DNA of 64,000 nucleotides from Albibacterium sp963696875 (GTDB taxonomy: Bacteria; Bacteroidota; Bacteroidia; Sphingobacteriales; Sphingobacteriaceae). This document shows, one piece after another, positions 56,092 to 64,000 of this stretch; within the stretch, counting starts at the first letter, position 1; each line of letters begins with the position of its first letter. Under the pieces are notes generated by a model, which had not been told where the DNA came from, did no database searches, and was given only the letters and a program-made list of their open reading frames with translations. Location: positions 124,001 through 188,000 of the forward strand of contig CAVOLQ010000004.1 of NCBI GenBank assembly GCA_963696875.1, read 5' to 3'. Both the position numbers and the translations under genes were made by a program.

Positions 56092-57747
56092 TTACGCTGC
56101 CAATAAAGATGCGCCTAGCAAACCAAGCAATCCCGTAAATAAAAGATAATATAAAGTTGGGATAATTGTTTTCCGCAATATCACTCCTTCTTTACCTATC
56201 ATCCCCACCGTGGCAGAGGCCGCTACAATATTATGGATGGCAATCATATTTCCAGCGGCGGCGCCTACAGCCTGCAAGGAAACTATCAAAGGATTGGATT
56301 GATCCAGTTGTGTAGCAATGTTATATTGAAACTCCGCAAACATAAGGTTGCTAACGGTATTGCTACCTGCGATAAATGCACCTGTCGCCCCGATCACTGG
56401 CGCAAACAGTGGCCAAATTGTTCCCAATTTTGAAGAAGTCCATTCTGCTAAAGCCATCGGCATACTAGAAACCCCTTGGGCATTCATTCCCGAGTTGATG
56501 TAGATCTGTACTAAAGGGATTGTGAATCCTAAAACCAGGCCCGCAAGTAAAGACACTTTAAAAGACTCCTTTACCGCCAGCTTTACATCAGACAGCTGCA
56601 TCTTTTGAACGAAAAACGTTAATAAGACCGCAACGATAAGAATGGTTCCCGGAAGATAGAAGGGAGTAGTATTTGCCGTAATTCCGGTCCCCATGATATC
56701 TGGCCATTCGATTTTAAAACTTTTCAAAAAGTCGCCAACTCCTAAATCTTGTTGTCTTGAAATAACAAGAAGAATAACAACAAATACATAAGGCATCCAT
56801 GCTCTTACAATATTCATCGAAGACTCCGTTATTTTCTGAGGCTTAACTTCCAACTCTCCAGACCACGACTTTTTCCAGGCAGCTCTTTCTGGGAAATCCC
56901 AAGTATCTTTGGGAAGCAAAAATTTGTATTTAATTGCAATATTAACAATGGCCAGACCAATAAATGGACCAATAATTGACGGCAACTCAGGTCCGATAAT
57001 GAGCGCTGTAAGCAAATAAGGCATTGTAAAAGCCAATCCGGAAAAGATAGCAAATGGAAGAATAGTAAATGCTTTTCTCATATCTTTTCTTTCCCCAAAT
57101 ACCCATACGATAATAGCTATCATAAAACTTGGTATTAAGGTTCCGACGATGGCATGGAGAATTGCTGATATCCTGGTCACTTCTTGTAAAAAAACCAGCT
57201 TTTCCGGTCCATTGATAATACTTTCTGAGATTCCGCCGCTTACCCCTACAAGGATGGGTGTACCAATGGCTCCAAAAGTAACCGCGGTACTTTGGACCAT
57301 CAGTCCCACAATAATCGCGGATAAGGCAGGAAAACCTAAGGCCAAAAGAAGCGGTGCGACAATGGCCGCAGGTGTGCCAAAACCAGCAGCCCCTTCTAAA
57401 AGGGACCCAAACAACCATGCAATAACGATGATCTGAACTCTTTTATCTGAACTTATGGTTGTAAAGTTATATCTAATACTGGAAAGTGCCCCTGAGTAAT
57501 TCAATACATTCAACAACAGGATAGCGCCAAAGATGATGTAAAGTATATCAAAAGTGATAAATAGCCCTTTTATTGAAGAGGCAATGATTTGGACCATGCC
57601 TAAATCCCAATAAAATAAACCAATGAATGCAGTTAAAAAAAATACAATGGGCATGGTTATTCGTGCCGAAATTTTAAATCCTACCAATAAAAGCATGGCT
57701 AAAAAGATTGGCGAAATGGCTAAGAATGCTTGAAAGGGTAGGCTCAT
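56092..57747 (-). CDS. lctP: L-lactate permease family transporter
   Basis: 551-aa inner-membrane protein with about 13-14 hydrophobic helices. Family hallmarks: LEGAAGFGTPAAIVAPLLLA, TAVTFGAIGTPILVGV, and near the end APVIGATGAFIAGSNTVSNL with AAGNMIAIHNIVAA. LctP carriers move lactate, glycolate or related 2-hydroxy acids with protons. The start overlaps the stop of the SelA-like gene by 4 bp (ATGA). With an amidohydrolase and a PLP enzyme upstream, the cargo may be the acid those enzymes release rather than lactate itself; this is inference. Confidence 0.92.
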   Translation of the reverse strand: MSLPFQAFLAISPIFLAMLLLVGFKISARITMPIVFFLTAFIGLFYWDLGMVQIIASSIKGLFITFDILYIIFGAILLLNVLNYSGALSSIRYNFTTISSDKRVQIIVIAWLFGSLLEGAAGFGTPAAIVAPLLLALGFPALSAIIVGLMVQSTAVTFGAIGTPILVGVSGGISESIINGPEKLVFLQEVTRISAILHAIVGTLIPSFMIAIIVWVFGERKDMRKAFTILPFAIFSGLAFTMPYLLTALIIGPELPSIIGPFIGLAIVNIAIKYKFLLPKDTWDFPERAAWKKSWSGELEVKPQKITESSMNIVRAWMPYVFVVILLVISRQQDLGVGDFLKSFKIEWPDIMGTGITANTTPFYLPGTILIVAVLLTFFVQKMQLSDVKLAVKESFKVSLLAGLVLGFTIPLVQIYINSGMNAQGVSSMPMALAEWTSSKLGTIWPLFAPVIGATGAFIAGSNTVSNLMFAEFQYNIATQLDQSNPLIVSLQAVGAAAGNMIAIHNIVAASATVGMIGKEGVILRKTIIPTLYYLLFTGLLGLLGASLLAA

Positions 57748-59315
57748 GACTTATATTTATGACGTTTTGCTTTCCATGATGCCTTGCCGTATTCTGATAA
57801 ACTAACCTCTCCTTCCATAGCATCTTGGCTGATTGTTCCAGTAAATTCATAGTTGATTCGCATTCCTTGCAAAGTATACGAACTGCGCATCAGAACTTCG
57901 TTCCCATGAACGGTACCACTTATTTCTCTAGATCCGATACTGGCAAAGTGCGTTCCTCTTAGTAGGTTGTCGGTTTGCTCAAATACCAATCTTTGATTGA
58001 CTTTACTTGCTGCAAAATGCATTTCCAAATCCCACTCTCCTGTTATGTCTACCGCAGCTGCACCACTAGGCCTGTTTATGACCGGCGGCTGAGATAATAT
58101 GGCATGAACACGCTCTGCAATTATTTTTTCTTCGCCTGCATCAAGCTGTGAGGTATTGATACTAATATTTGGTTGCATATTGGGTGGAAAGGGCAAAAAG
58201 CTGCCTGCACCGCTTACTGCGATACGTGGATTGCCATTCCATAACAGTTGTTCAACCTCGTCTCCAGTTAAAGGGATTAGCTTTAAATCCCAACTTACTT
58301 GCAGGGAAGGGCTGGGATTAGAACGGCCTCGAGGTTGTCGAATTTCAGTGGTAACACCGCCAATTTTTTGCAAACGGCTGGAAATATACTGCAACGTTTT
58401 GTTCCATTCGTCCATTTCCTTTTTGTGATCGCGTTTTATCCACATCTCCGCTGCGGCAAGCATTCCCATCACCTCTTCACGACCCACCTTGAATCCTCTA
58501 CCAAAGCCATGGTGAGGCGCACTGACGATCCATGATGCGCGGATCAGATCATTACGCCCAATTAATAATCCTGCACATTGAGGGCCTCCTAAATATTTTC
58601 CACCGCTATAAGCCACCAAGTCGGCACCCTGTGTAATATGGGGATTGGGAACTTCCAAACCCTCTGCAGCAGCATCAACCAAAATAGGAATCCCTAAAGG
58701 CTTTACTACCGATGATATTTCTTTTAATGAAAGAGGACCGTCTTCTGAACGGGAGCCGGCAAGGACAAGAATCATAGCTGTTCGTGGATTGACAGCTGAC
58801 TTTAATTCGTCAACACTGGCTACTTCCACCATCCGTACTCCCGACATCTTAGCAGAAGCATCATAGGCCGTGCGCGAATATGCTGGGATGATCACTTCAT
58901 CTTTCATCCCCGTGAGGTCTGGCAATTGCCATAGCTTATCGGGATCACCGCCGGTTACGCATCCCGCTGTAGCGATGGCTATCGCAGCGGATGCACCTGA
59001 AGTTACAATCCCATTTTCTGCGCCTGTGAGCTCGGCTAACCGCTTTCCAACACCTTCCATCAACTCATCTATTTGTACGTAATCTTTTACGGCCTCATCC
59101 ATCGCTTGTTGAACTTCAGGAAGGATTTTGCTAGCTCCGATAATCGTAACTGTCCCGCGGGCATTTATTAAAGGACGTACTCCAATGGATTCATAGATAC
59201 TTTTTTTCGCTTTATTATTAGTTTGGGAACTAGCCAAAACAGTTTGGAAGCTTGAGCCACCCACCGCAGCCAATGGCAATATACTTAAGCCTTTTATAAG
59301 CTCTCTTCTTTTCAT
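57744..59315 (-). CDS. Tat-exported SelA-like PLP-dependent enzyme with C-terminal beta domain
   Basis: 523 aa. It begins KRRELIKG, a twin-arginine signal, followed by a hydrophobic stretch. The fold-type I PLP domain spans about 40-410: SGASAAIAIATAGCVTGG, PILVDAAAEGLEVP (D214) and VAYSGGKYLGGPQ with PLP lysine K240. This part resembles SelA-like/D-glucosaminate-ammonia-lyase-type proteins. A further domain (about 420-523; ITGEWDLEMHFAASKVNQRL, LRGTHFASIGSREISGTVHG) is a beta-rich lipocalin-like extension not usual in that family. Operon: amidohydrolase, this gene, lactate-permease-like gene. It probably deaminates or splits an amino acid derivative in the periplasm. Confidence 0.85.
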   Translation of the reverse strand: MKRRELIKGLSILPLAAVGGSSFQTVLASSQTNNKAKKSIYESIGVRPLINARGTVTIIGASKILPEVQQAMDEAVKDYVQIDELMEGVGKRLAELTGAENGIVTSGASAAIAIATAGCVTGGDPDKLWQLPDLTGMKDEVIIPAYSRTAYDASAKMSGVRMVEVASVDELKSAVNPRTAMILVLAGSRSEDGPLSLKEISSVVKPLGIPILVDAAAEGLEVPNPHITQGADLVAYSGGKYLGGPQCAGLLIGRNDLIRASWIVSAPHHGFGRGFKVGREEVMGMLAAAEMWIKRDHKKEMDEWNKTLQYISSRLQKIGGVTTEIRQPRGRSNPSPSLQVSWDLKLIPLTGDEVEQLLWNGNPRIAVSGAGSFLPFPPNMQPNISINTSQLDAGEEKIIAERVHAILSQPPVINRPSGAAAVDITGEWDLEMHFAASKVNQRLVFEQTDNLLRGTHFASIGSREISGTVHGNEVLMRSSYTLQGMRINYEFTGTISQDAMEGEVSLSEYGKASWKAKRHKYKS

Positions 59316-59342
59316 AATGTAATTTTTGGGTAAACCAATCAG

Positions 59343-60653
59343 TTATTGTTCGTCCCACATTGGAGCAGACAGACCATTCAAATCCCAAACAATCCTTCCA
59401 TTCCGCAGTGTCATTTCGACTTCTACCTTCTTGGTACCCGCCATTTTAGCAAATCCGGTACGCTCCGTGAATCCAAAATTTCCTTCACGAACGTTGAAGA
59501 TGGTTAAATCTGCCTCTGCACCCTCGCTTAAATGCCCAAGCTCTGGCCTTCTAATCACATTAGCGGGAGTCCAAGTAGAGGCTGTAATTACTTCTGGTAA
59601 TGACATGCCCATATTCAAAAACTTGGACATTACATTCGTCATATCTTTCATTCCACTTTGCACGCTTCTGCCGTGGCTATCCGTACTAATGGTATTTGGA
59701 AGTATTCCGGCTTTAATAGCAGGAACGGCAATTTTATAAGAAAAGCTTGCCCCTCCATGACCTACATCGTACACAATTCCACGCTTTTGAGCGGCAGCGA
59801 TAAAGGGCCTTACTTTATAATTTTCATCCACAATGGCTTCTCTGCTACTTCCTGGCATGCCTCCAAATACATGGGTGTAAATATCACCAGGTCTTAGCTT
59901 TTGCATGAAAAGGGTTTCCAATGACAATGTAGGGGTTGCGCTTCCAAAATCGACCATCACTGGCAAATTGGCCATTGTTCCTGCTTCAATTAATCTATTA
60001 ATCGGCTCCCAATCATGTCCATTATAATGGGCAAGTTTTACACCAACAATATGGTTTCTATATTGACGGGCAACAAGCGCGGTAAGTTTTGGATCCATAT
60101 CGTTTAGATTTTGTTCATGAGGAATTCCTGCCATCCCTTCACCGGCGATATTAAGCATAGCCAAAACGCGGGTTTGAACGCGATCGATAACCTGCTCTTT
60201 AAAATGCGCAAAGTTTCTCCACCCTGATCCTCCGGTTTCAACAACAGTCGTTACTCCCGTTCTAAATGTAAAAGGATCTGGATTGAGCGCATTAAAGCCA
60301 TTGCTATACTCTCTCTCTGGATCCACCCCATGATAATTATGAGAATGAATATCGACAAAGCCGGGAGATACGTACAATCCTCTGGCATCAACGACTACTT
60401 TCCCTTCTGAACTCGGTATATTTTGTGCAACACGTGCAACTTTGCCATCTTTTATTCCGAAATCGATGACTTTATCAATTTTATTTTTCGGATCGATGGC
60501 GTGCCCACCTTTAATAATGATGTCGTATTGTTGGGCCTTAGCGACGGGGCTGGCAAAAAAGAACAAAATTGAAAATAAAATAAACAATGTCCCTTTATTC
60601 AAAGGATTCTTTTTTGATTCTGAACTATACTTAGAAGTAAATTTAGTATACAT
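59343..60653 (-). CDS. Exported amidohydrolase/deacetylase-family metallohydrolase
   Basis: 436 aa. After a basic start, a hydrophobic signal (residues 21-40, ending VAKA) leads into an amidohydrolase-superfamily barrel: YDIIIKGGHAIDPKNKID, GFVDIHSHNYHG with metal ligands H103/H105, VGVKLAHYNGHDW (likely the bridging Lys), YTHVFGG, IVYDVGHGGASFS and TISTDSHG. It belongs with the dihydroorotase-like deacetylase group that is often encoded beside SelA-like PLP enzymes, as here. It may remove an acyl group from an N-acyl amino acid or amino sugar acid. Confidence 0.88.
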   Translation of the reverse strand: MYTKFTSKYSSESKKNPLNKGTLFILFSILFFFASPVAKAQQYDIIIKGGHAIDPKNKIDKVIDFGIKDGKVARVAQNIPSSEGKVVVDARGLYVSPGFVDIHSHNYHGVDPEREYSNGFNALNPDPFTFRTGVTTVVETGGSGWRNFAHFKEQVIDRVQTRVLAMLNIAGEGMAGIPHEQNLNDMDPKLTALVARQYRNHIVGVKLAHYNGHDWEPINRLIEAGTMANLPVMVDFGSATPTLSLETLFMQKLRPGDIYTHVFGGMPGSSREAIVDENYKVRPFIAAAQKRGIVYDVGHGGASFSYKIAVPAIKAGILPNTISTDSHGRSVQSGMKDMTNVMSKFLNMGMSLPEVITASTWTPANVIRRPELGHLSEGAEADLTIFNVREGNFGFTERTGFAKMAGTKKVEVEMTLRNGRIVWDLNGLSAPMWDEQ

Positions 60654-60797
60654 AAGAGTGGTTAATGATTTAATAATTTCAAGGAATCTAAATTATAAAT
60701 TTTTTACCTAAAACCAATTACTCAGCTAAAATTGTCAATAATTATAAGTTATTTTGATTTCAAATTAATATGTTTATACAATTTGAAATTCCTTTAA

Positions 60798-62105
60798 ATG
60801 ACCATTATGAAATATATAGCTACTCTGTGCGGCTTGCTTGCCGCTTTTTTTTCCTTTGCGCAGACTGAAAGTTTAAGCCATAAAGTTTCCAAATCTGCAA
60901 GTGCTATTGAACAAAAAGTAATCGATTGGCGTCGCGATTTCCATGAACACCCTGAACTTGGAAACAATGAAATTCGAACAGCTGGAATTATTGCAAAGCA
61001 CCTTCAGTCTTTAGGAATGGAAGTGCAAACAGGTGTTGCGAAAACGGGTGTTGTAGGTATTTTAAAAGGGGGTAAACCGGGTCCTGTAGTAGCCCTACGA
61101 GCAGATATGGATGGGTTACCAATTATCGAGCGTAGTCCTGTACCCTTTGCATCACGTGTTAAAAGTGAATTTAACGGACAAGAAGTTGGCGTGATGCATG
61201 CCTGTGGCCATGATGCCCATGTTGCCATTTTAATGGGTGTTGCAGAAGTTTTGGCTTCTTTAAAAAATGAATTAAAAGGGACGGTTAAATTTATTTTTCA
61301 ACCGGCTGAGGAGGGCGCTCCTTTTGGTGAAGAAGGCGGTGCAGAATTGATGGTAAAAGAGAATATTTTAGAGAATCCAAAGGTAGATGTTATTTTCGGA
61401 TTGCATATTCAATCGCAAATAGAAGTAGGAAAGATAGCCTATCGACCGAAAGGCACCATGGCAAGTGTCAATGATTTGAAAATTACCGTAAAAGGGAAAC
61501 AGGCACATGGTGCAGACCCCTGGTCTTCGGTTGATCCGATTGTAGTGTCCGCCCAAATTATTAATAATTTACAAACGATCGTCAGTCGGAATCTCAATGT
61601 AACCCAAAATCCCGGTGTCGTTACTATCGGTTCTATTCATGGAGGAAACCGCTTTAATATCATTCCGGAATCAGTAGAAATGATGGGAACCATCCGTGCA
61701 TTAAGTGTTGAAGATGAAAAGATGATTTCAGAGCGGGTTAAACAAATAGCCACCAAAACGGCTGAGAGCGCAGGTGCTACTGCTGAGGTGCTCATTCCCT
61801 ATAGCGTTCGTTATCCTGTTACCTATAATGATCCTATTTTAACGGAAAAAATGCTTCCTTCTCTTTACAAAACGGCAGGCGAAGGAAACATTATTTTAAG
61901 AGAAGCAGTAACTGGTGCAGAGGATTTTTCTTTCTTCCAGGAAAAGGTGCCTGGTTTATTTATTTTTCTTGGAGCAATGCCTAAGGGTCAAGACCCCCTT
62001 GATGCAACATCTCATCATACTCCAGACTTCTTTATTGACGAAAGCGCCTTCACACTAGGTGTAAAGGCGCTTTCTAATCTTACGCTGGATTATTTCGAGG
62101 ACTGA
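60798..62105 (+). CDS. M20-family amidohydrolase (N-acyl amino acid/hippurate hydrolase type)
   Basis: 435 aa with an export signal (residues 4-22, YIATLCGLLAAFFSFAQ). M20D features: DWRRDFHEHPELGNNE, VALRADMDGLPI, VMHACGHDAHVAIL with Cys/His metal ligands, FIFQPAEEGAPFGEEGGAEL, DVIFGLHIQSQI, a dimerisation domain around KGKQAHGADPWSSVDP, and the final SHHTPDFFIDESA. It hydrolyses N-acyl or aromatic amides of amino acids. Divergent from the amidohydrolase operon by 144 bp, so joint regulation is possible. Its last 16 bp overlap the convergent DUF1080/SMP-30 gene, and its 3' end encodes a strong hairpin. Confidence 0.92.
   Translation: MTIMKYIATLCGLLAAFFSFAQTESLSHKVSKSASAIEQKVIDWRRDFHEHPELGNNEIRTAGIIAKHLQSLGMEVQTGVAKTGVVGILKGGKPGPVVALRADMDGLPIIERSPVPFASRVKSEFNGQEVGVMHACGHDAHVAILMGVAEVLASLKNELKGTVKFIFQPAEEGAPFGEEGGAELMVKENILENPKVDVIFGLHIQSQIEVGKIAYRPKGTMASVNDLKITVKGKQAHGADPWSSVDPIVVSAQIINNLQTIVSRNLNVTQNPGVVTIGSIHGGNRFNIIPESVEMMGTIRALSVEDEKMISERVKQIATKTAESAGATAEVLIPYSVRYPVTYNDPILTEKMLPSLYKTAGEGNIILREAVTGAEDFSFFQEKVPGLFIFLGAMPKGQDPLDATSHHTPDFFIDESAFTLGVKALSNLTLDYFED
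62040..62074. terminator. Strong hairpin inside the 3' end of the M20 gene
   Basis: 62040-62055 pairs with 62059-62074 over 15 of 16 positions (GAAAGCGCCTT with AAGGCGCTTTC, then ACAC with GTGT) around a three-base loop. It lies 16 bp past the stop of the convergent gene. T-runs after it are short, so it may terminate or stabilise both transcripts. Confidence 0.5.
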
Positions 62106-63523
62106 AATTCACGCCCTGGAGTATCGACTCTAAAGCTTTCAATATTTCCTTGATCAGCAACGGTTACATAAACTGTACGTCCGTCTTTGCCTCCAAAAGC
62201 CAAATTGGTTGGGTTTTTCCCAGCTAATTTTACCTCTTGCAGGATTTTTCCTGCAGGGGAAACTTTTACTACAGTCCCTTTTCCATGACGTGTAATGTAT
62301 AAGTTTCCGTCTTTATCGGTACGCATGCCATCCATACCAAAATCTTCAAACTTAATCAGGATCCTTTTATTACTAATCTTTCCATCTGCTGATAAATCAT
62401 AGGCCCAAACATTGCGCTGAACAGATTCATTTACATAAAGGGTTTTGTTATCCGGACTAACTTCAATACCATTAGTGGTTCCCATATCACCTTCTAACAA
62501 CGTTACTTTACCATTTGCATCAACGCGCCAGATGGCACCCTTGCTTTCTTTCCAGTTTGGATCGCTGGCATATAAACGATCTTTATTGTCAATCGCGATA
62601 TCGTTAGGCTGGCTCATTTTAGGCTCATTCGCATGAACACTTAATTTTTTTGTCGCCATATTCACTTTCAAGATGTTATGGTTGGTATAATCTGCAATCA
62701 ACATCTCTCCTTTGGTGTTAAAACGAATTCCGTTTCCAATGCTACCGTTCGGTAATTCGATAAAAATATTGTGTTCTCCAGTGGGGGTAACTTGTCCGAT
62801 CGTACCTTGACGAGTATGGTTTACCGCATAAAGTACTCCATTTTTATCTACCCCAGGACCTTCAACTCCAGAAGTAAAGCTTTTAGCAGGGGTCAATACA
62901 GTAGATTTGAACAATTCACCCGATGAAGGCAACTCCTGGATTTTAATATCTTTCCATCTTACTTTAATACCCCCACCATCATGAATCTGAAGAGCAATAA
63001 AACCTTTTCCCTGACCAATTTTCTCGTCATTGATATTCACCATTTGCTTTCCATTCAACCAGCTGGTAACTTCACCGTTGACTGCACGGATGCGCATGTG
63101 ATTCCATTGTTCTGGAAGAAGGGCCTTCTCATCTTCCGGATTTGGTTTTATCAACCAACCGCGACCGTAAGACTCGTAAATTCCCCCAGTATGTTTATTC
63201 AAGGGAGCCACCTCCACCTGCCATCCATCAATACGTGTTCCTTCAATACCTGAACGAATGAAAACCCCACTATTTCCATCAGCTTCTTGCTTAAAGTTTA
63301 CATCCAATATAAAATTATCATAGCTCTTATCAGTGGATAAGTAACCATATCCTTTATCCGGACCGCTCTCACAAACTAACTCTCCATTTGCTACGTACCA
63401 TTTTTCGGTACCATGGATAGTCCAACCTGTTAGGTCTTTTCCATTGAATAAGGACTTTGATTCTTGAGAATAAGCTGTTCCACAAAAAAGGAAGAAGGCC
63501 AAGCATAAAAAAACGTGTTTCAT
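62090..63523 (-). CDS. DUF1080 / SMP-30 (gluconolactonase-like) fusion, exported
   Basis: 477 aa, signal peptide 1-19. Domain 1 (about 22-198) is DUF1080: SLFNGKDLTGWTIHGTEKWY, ADGNSGVFIRSGIEG, GGIYESYGRGWL, WNHMRIRAVNGE. Domain 2 (about 205-470) is an SMP-30/gluconolactonase beta-propeller: SGVEGPGVDKNGVLYAVNHT, QPNDIAIDNKDRLYASDPNW, TTNGIEVSPDNKTLYVNES, DGMRTDKDGNLYITRHGKG, PTNLAFGGKDGRTVYVT. The fusion joins a 3-keto-sugar-cleaving type domain to a lactonase type domain. Periplasmic sugar oxidation products are likely substrates; which is not evident. Confidence 0.92.
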   Translation of the reverse strand: MKHVFLCLAFFLFCGTAYSQESKSLFNGKDLTGWTIHGTEKWYVANGELVCESGPDKGYGYLSTDKSYDNFILDVNFKQEADGNSGVFIRSGIEGTRIDGWQVEVAPLNKHTGGIYESYGRGWLIKPNPEDEKALLPEQWNHMRIRAVNGEVTSWLNGKQMVNINDEKIGQGKGFIALQIHDGGGIKVRWKDIKIQELPSSGELFKSTVLTPAKSFTSGVEGPGVDKNGVLYAVNHTRQGTIGQVTPTGEHNIFIELPNGSIGNGIRFNTKGEMLIADYTNHNILKVNMATKKLSVHANEPKMSQPNDIAIDNKDRLYASDPNWKESKGAIWRVDANGKVTLLEGDMGTTNGIEVSPDNKTLYVNESVQRNVWAYDLSADGKISNKRILIKFEDFGMDGMRTDKDGNLYITRHGKGTVVKVSPAGKILQEVKLAGKNPTNLAFGGKDGRTVYVTVADQGNIESFRVDTPGREFQSSK

Positions 63524-63598
63524 TTTGTTTTGTTTGTGTGTATGTATTTCTGTTTCTATTTGAATTTGGTATTAATTTCCCTGGCAAGATAACTCTTT

Positions 63599-64000
63599 TT
63601 ATACTTTTAGGAAAATCTTCTTTTCATAAAGAATATACAGAAAAAGCCACTTAACTAAAATTACACATATCGACATAATGACGATGTTAAAGGGGTCGCC
63701 AACCAGTTCACCGAGCCATTGAAAAAGCGAATTTGTAGTATATTGCCAATTGATAAACCTTCCCGAAATGTAAATAAGGATTGAATTCATTCCGATTACC
63801 TTAAAGAAAAATGCCCATTTCGTATATCCTTTTACATCGATTATATAATAAAAAAGAGATAGCAACATCAGACTGATTCCTCCAGTTAATAATACAAAAG
63901 AGCTTGTCCATAGATTTTTGTTAATTGGGAAGTCTAGGTTCCAGACTAAACTTAACACAATTGCAATCGCCCCTGCGATAGCAAGATTTAAGGCTTTTTG
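63599..64000 (-). CDS. HGSNAT/DUF5009-like membrane acyltransferase, C-terminal part
   Basis: The last 133 codons of a membrane protein whose frame stays open to the window edge. Hydrophobic helices alternate with the family segments WNLDFPINKNLWTSSFVLLT and FFKVIGMNSILIYISGRFIN. This layout matches the heparan-alpha-glucosaminide N-acetyltransferase-like (DUF5009) proteins of Bacteroidetes, which acetylate sugars across the membrane. The true start lies beyond 64000. It ends 75 bp upstream of the DUF1080/SMP-30 gene, in the same direction, so the two may be co-transcribed. Confidence 0.82.
   Translation of the reverse strand, partial: QKALNLAIAGAIAIVLSLVWNLDFPINKNLWTSSFVLLTGGISLMLLSLFYYIIDVKGYTKWAFFFKVIGMNSILIYISGRFINWQYTTNSLFQWLGELVGDPFNIVIMSICVILVKWLFLYILYEKKIFLKV

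Overview
The window (about 40% G+C, no Shine-Dalgarno-like leaders) looks like a chromosomal segment of a Bacteroidetes bacterium. The family Sphingobacteriaceae (Pedobacter, Sphingobacterium, Olivibacter and relatives) is the best guess. The reasons are four SusC/SusD outer-membrane pairs, two ECF-sigma/FecR pairs, Tat-exported Gfo/Idh oxidoreductases, DUF1080 proteins and typical Bacteroidetes interspersed palindromes. I saw no rRNA, tRNA, IS element or CRISPR array.

Layout. 1-11245 (minus): an ECF sigma/FecR-controlled SusCD locus carrying three phosphatases (two PhoA-type paralogues and a PafA-type enzyme); one PhoA copy sits between fecR and susC and is bracketed by a duplicated leader. 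11427-14949 (plus): an exported alpha/beta hydrolase and a GH109 glycosidase. 14984-20399 (minus): a second ECF/FecR pair running into a sorbosone-dehydrogenase/cytochrome c fusion, a Gfo/Idh oxidoreductase and a DUF1080 protein, probably sugar oxidation and 3-keto-sugar cleavage. 21282-27646 (minus): SusC, SusD and a calcineurin-like phosphoesterase. 27720-31488: accessory DNA with REP-like repeats around a GIY-YIG nuclease gene, a GyrI-like protein, a RelE-type toxin-antitoxin pair and a LytTR-like membrane protein. 31489-37349: a small exported peptide gene facing a TlpA-SusC-SusD operon.

38026-40643 (plus) is the most interesting block. A putative toxin, a HigA-like antitoxin with a C-terminal tail and a SecB-like protein form a candidate toxin-antitoxin-chaperone (TAC) module, flanked by two genes with similar divergent HTH segments. 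40655-42241 holds a ThuA-like protein and a second RelE-type pair. 42446-47089 is a SusCD pair whose susC is frameshifted. 47732-49153 is a beta-CASP RNase-like gene between two 71-bp palindromic repeats. 50363-54810 carries clpC and a frameshifted ettA.

55112-60653 (minus) is an operon of an amidohydrolase, a Tat-exported SelA-like PLP enzyme, a lactate-permease-family transporter and a TIM-barrel isomerase. It is followed by an M20 hydrolase (plus), a DUF1080/SMP-30 fusion (minus) and the end of an HGSNAT/DUF5009-like acyltransferase cut by the window edge.

The SusCD systems import oligomeric or organophosphate substrates. The exported phosphatases, glycosidase, esterase and oxidoreductases process them in the periplasm, and two ECF/FecR pairs provide local regulation. 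All functions are inferred from sequence reading alone.
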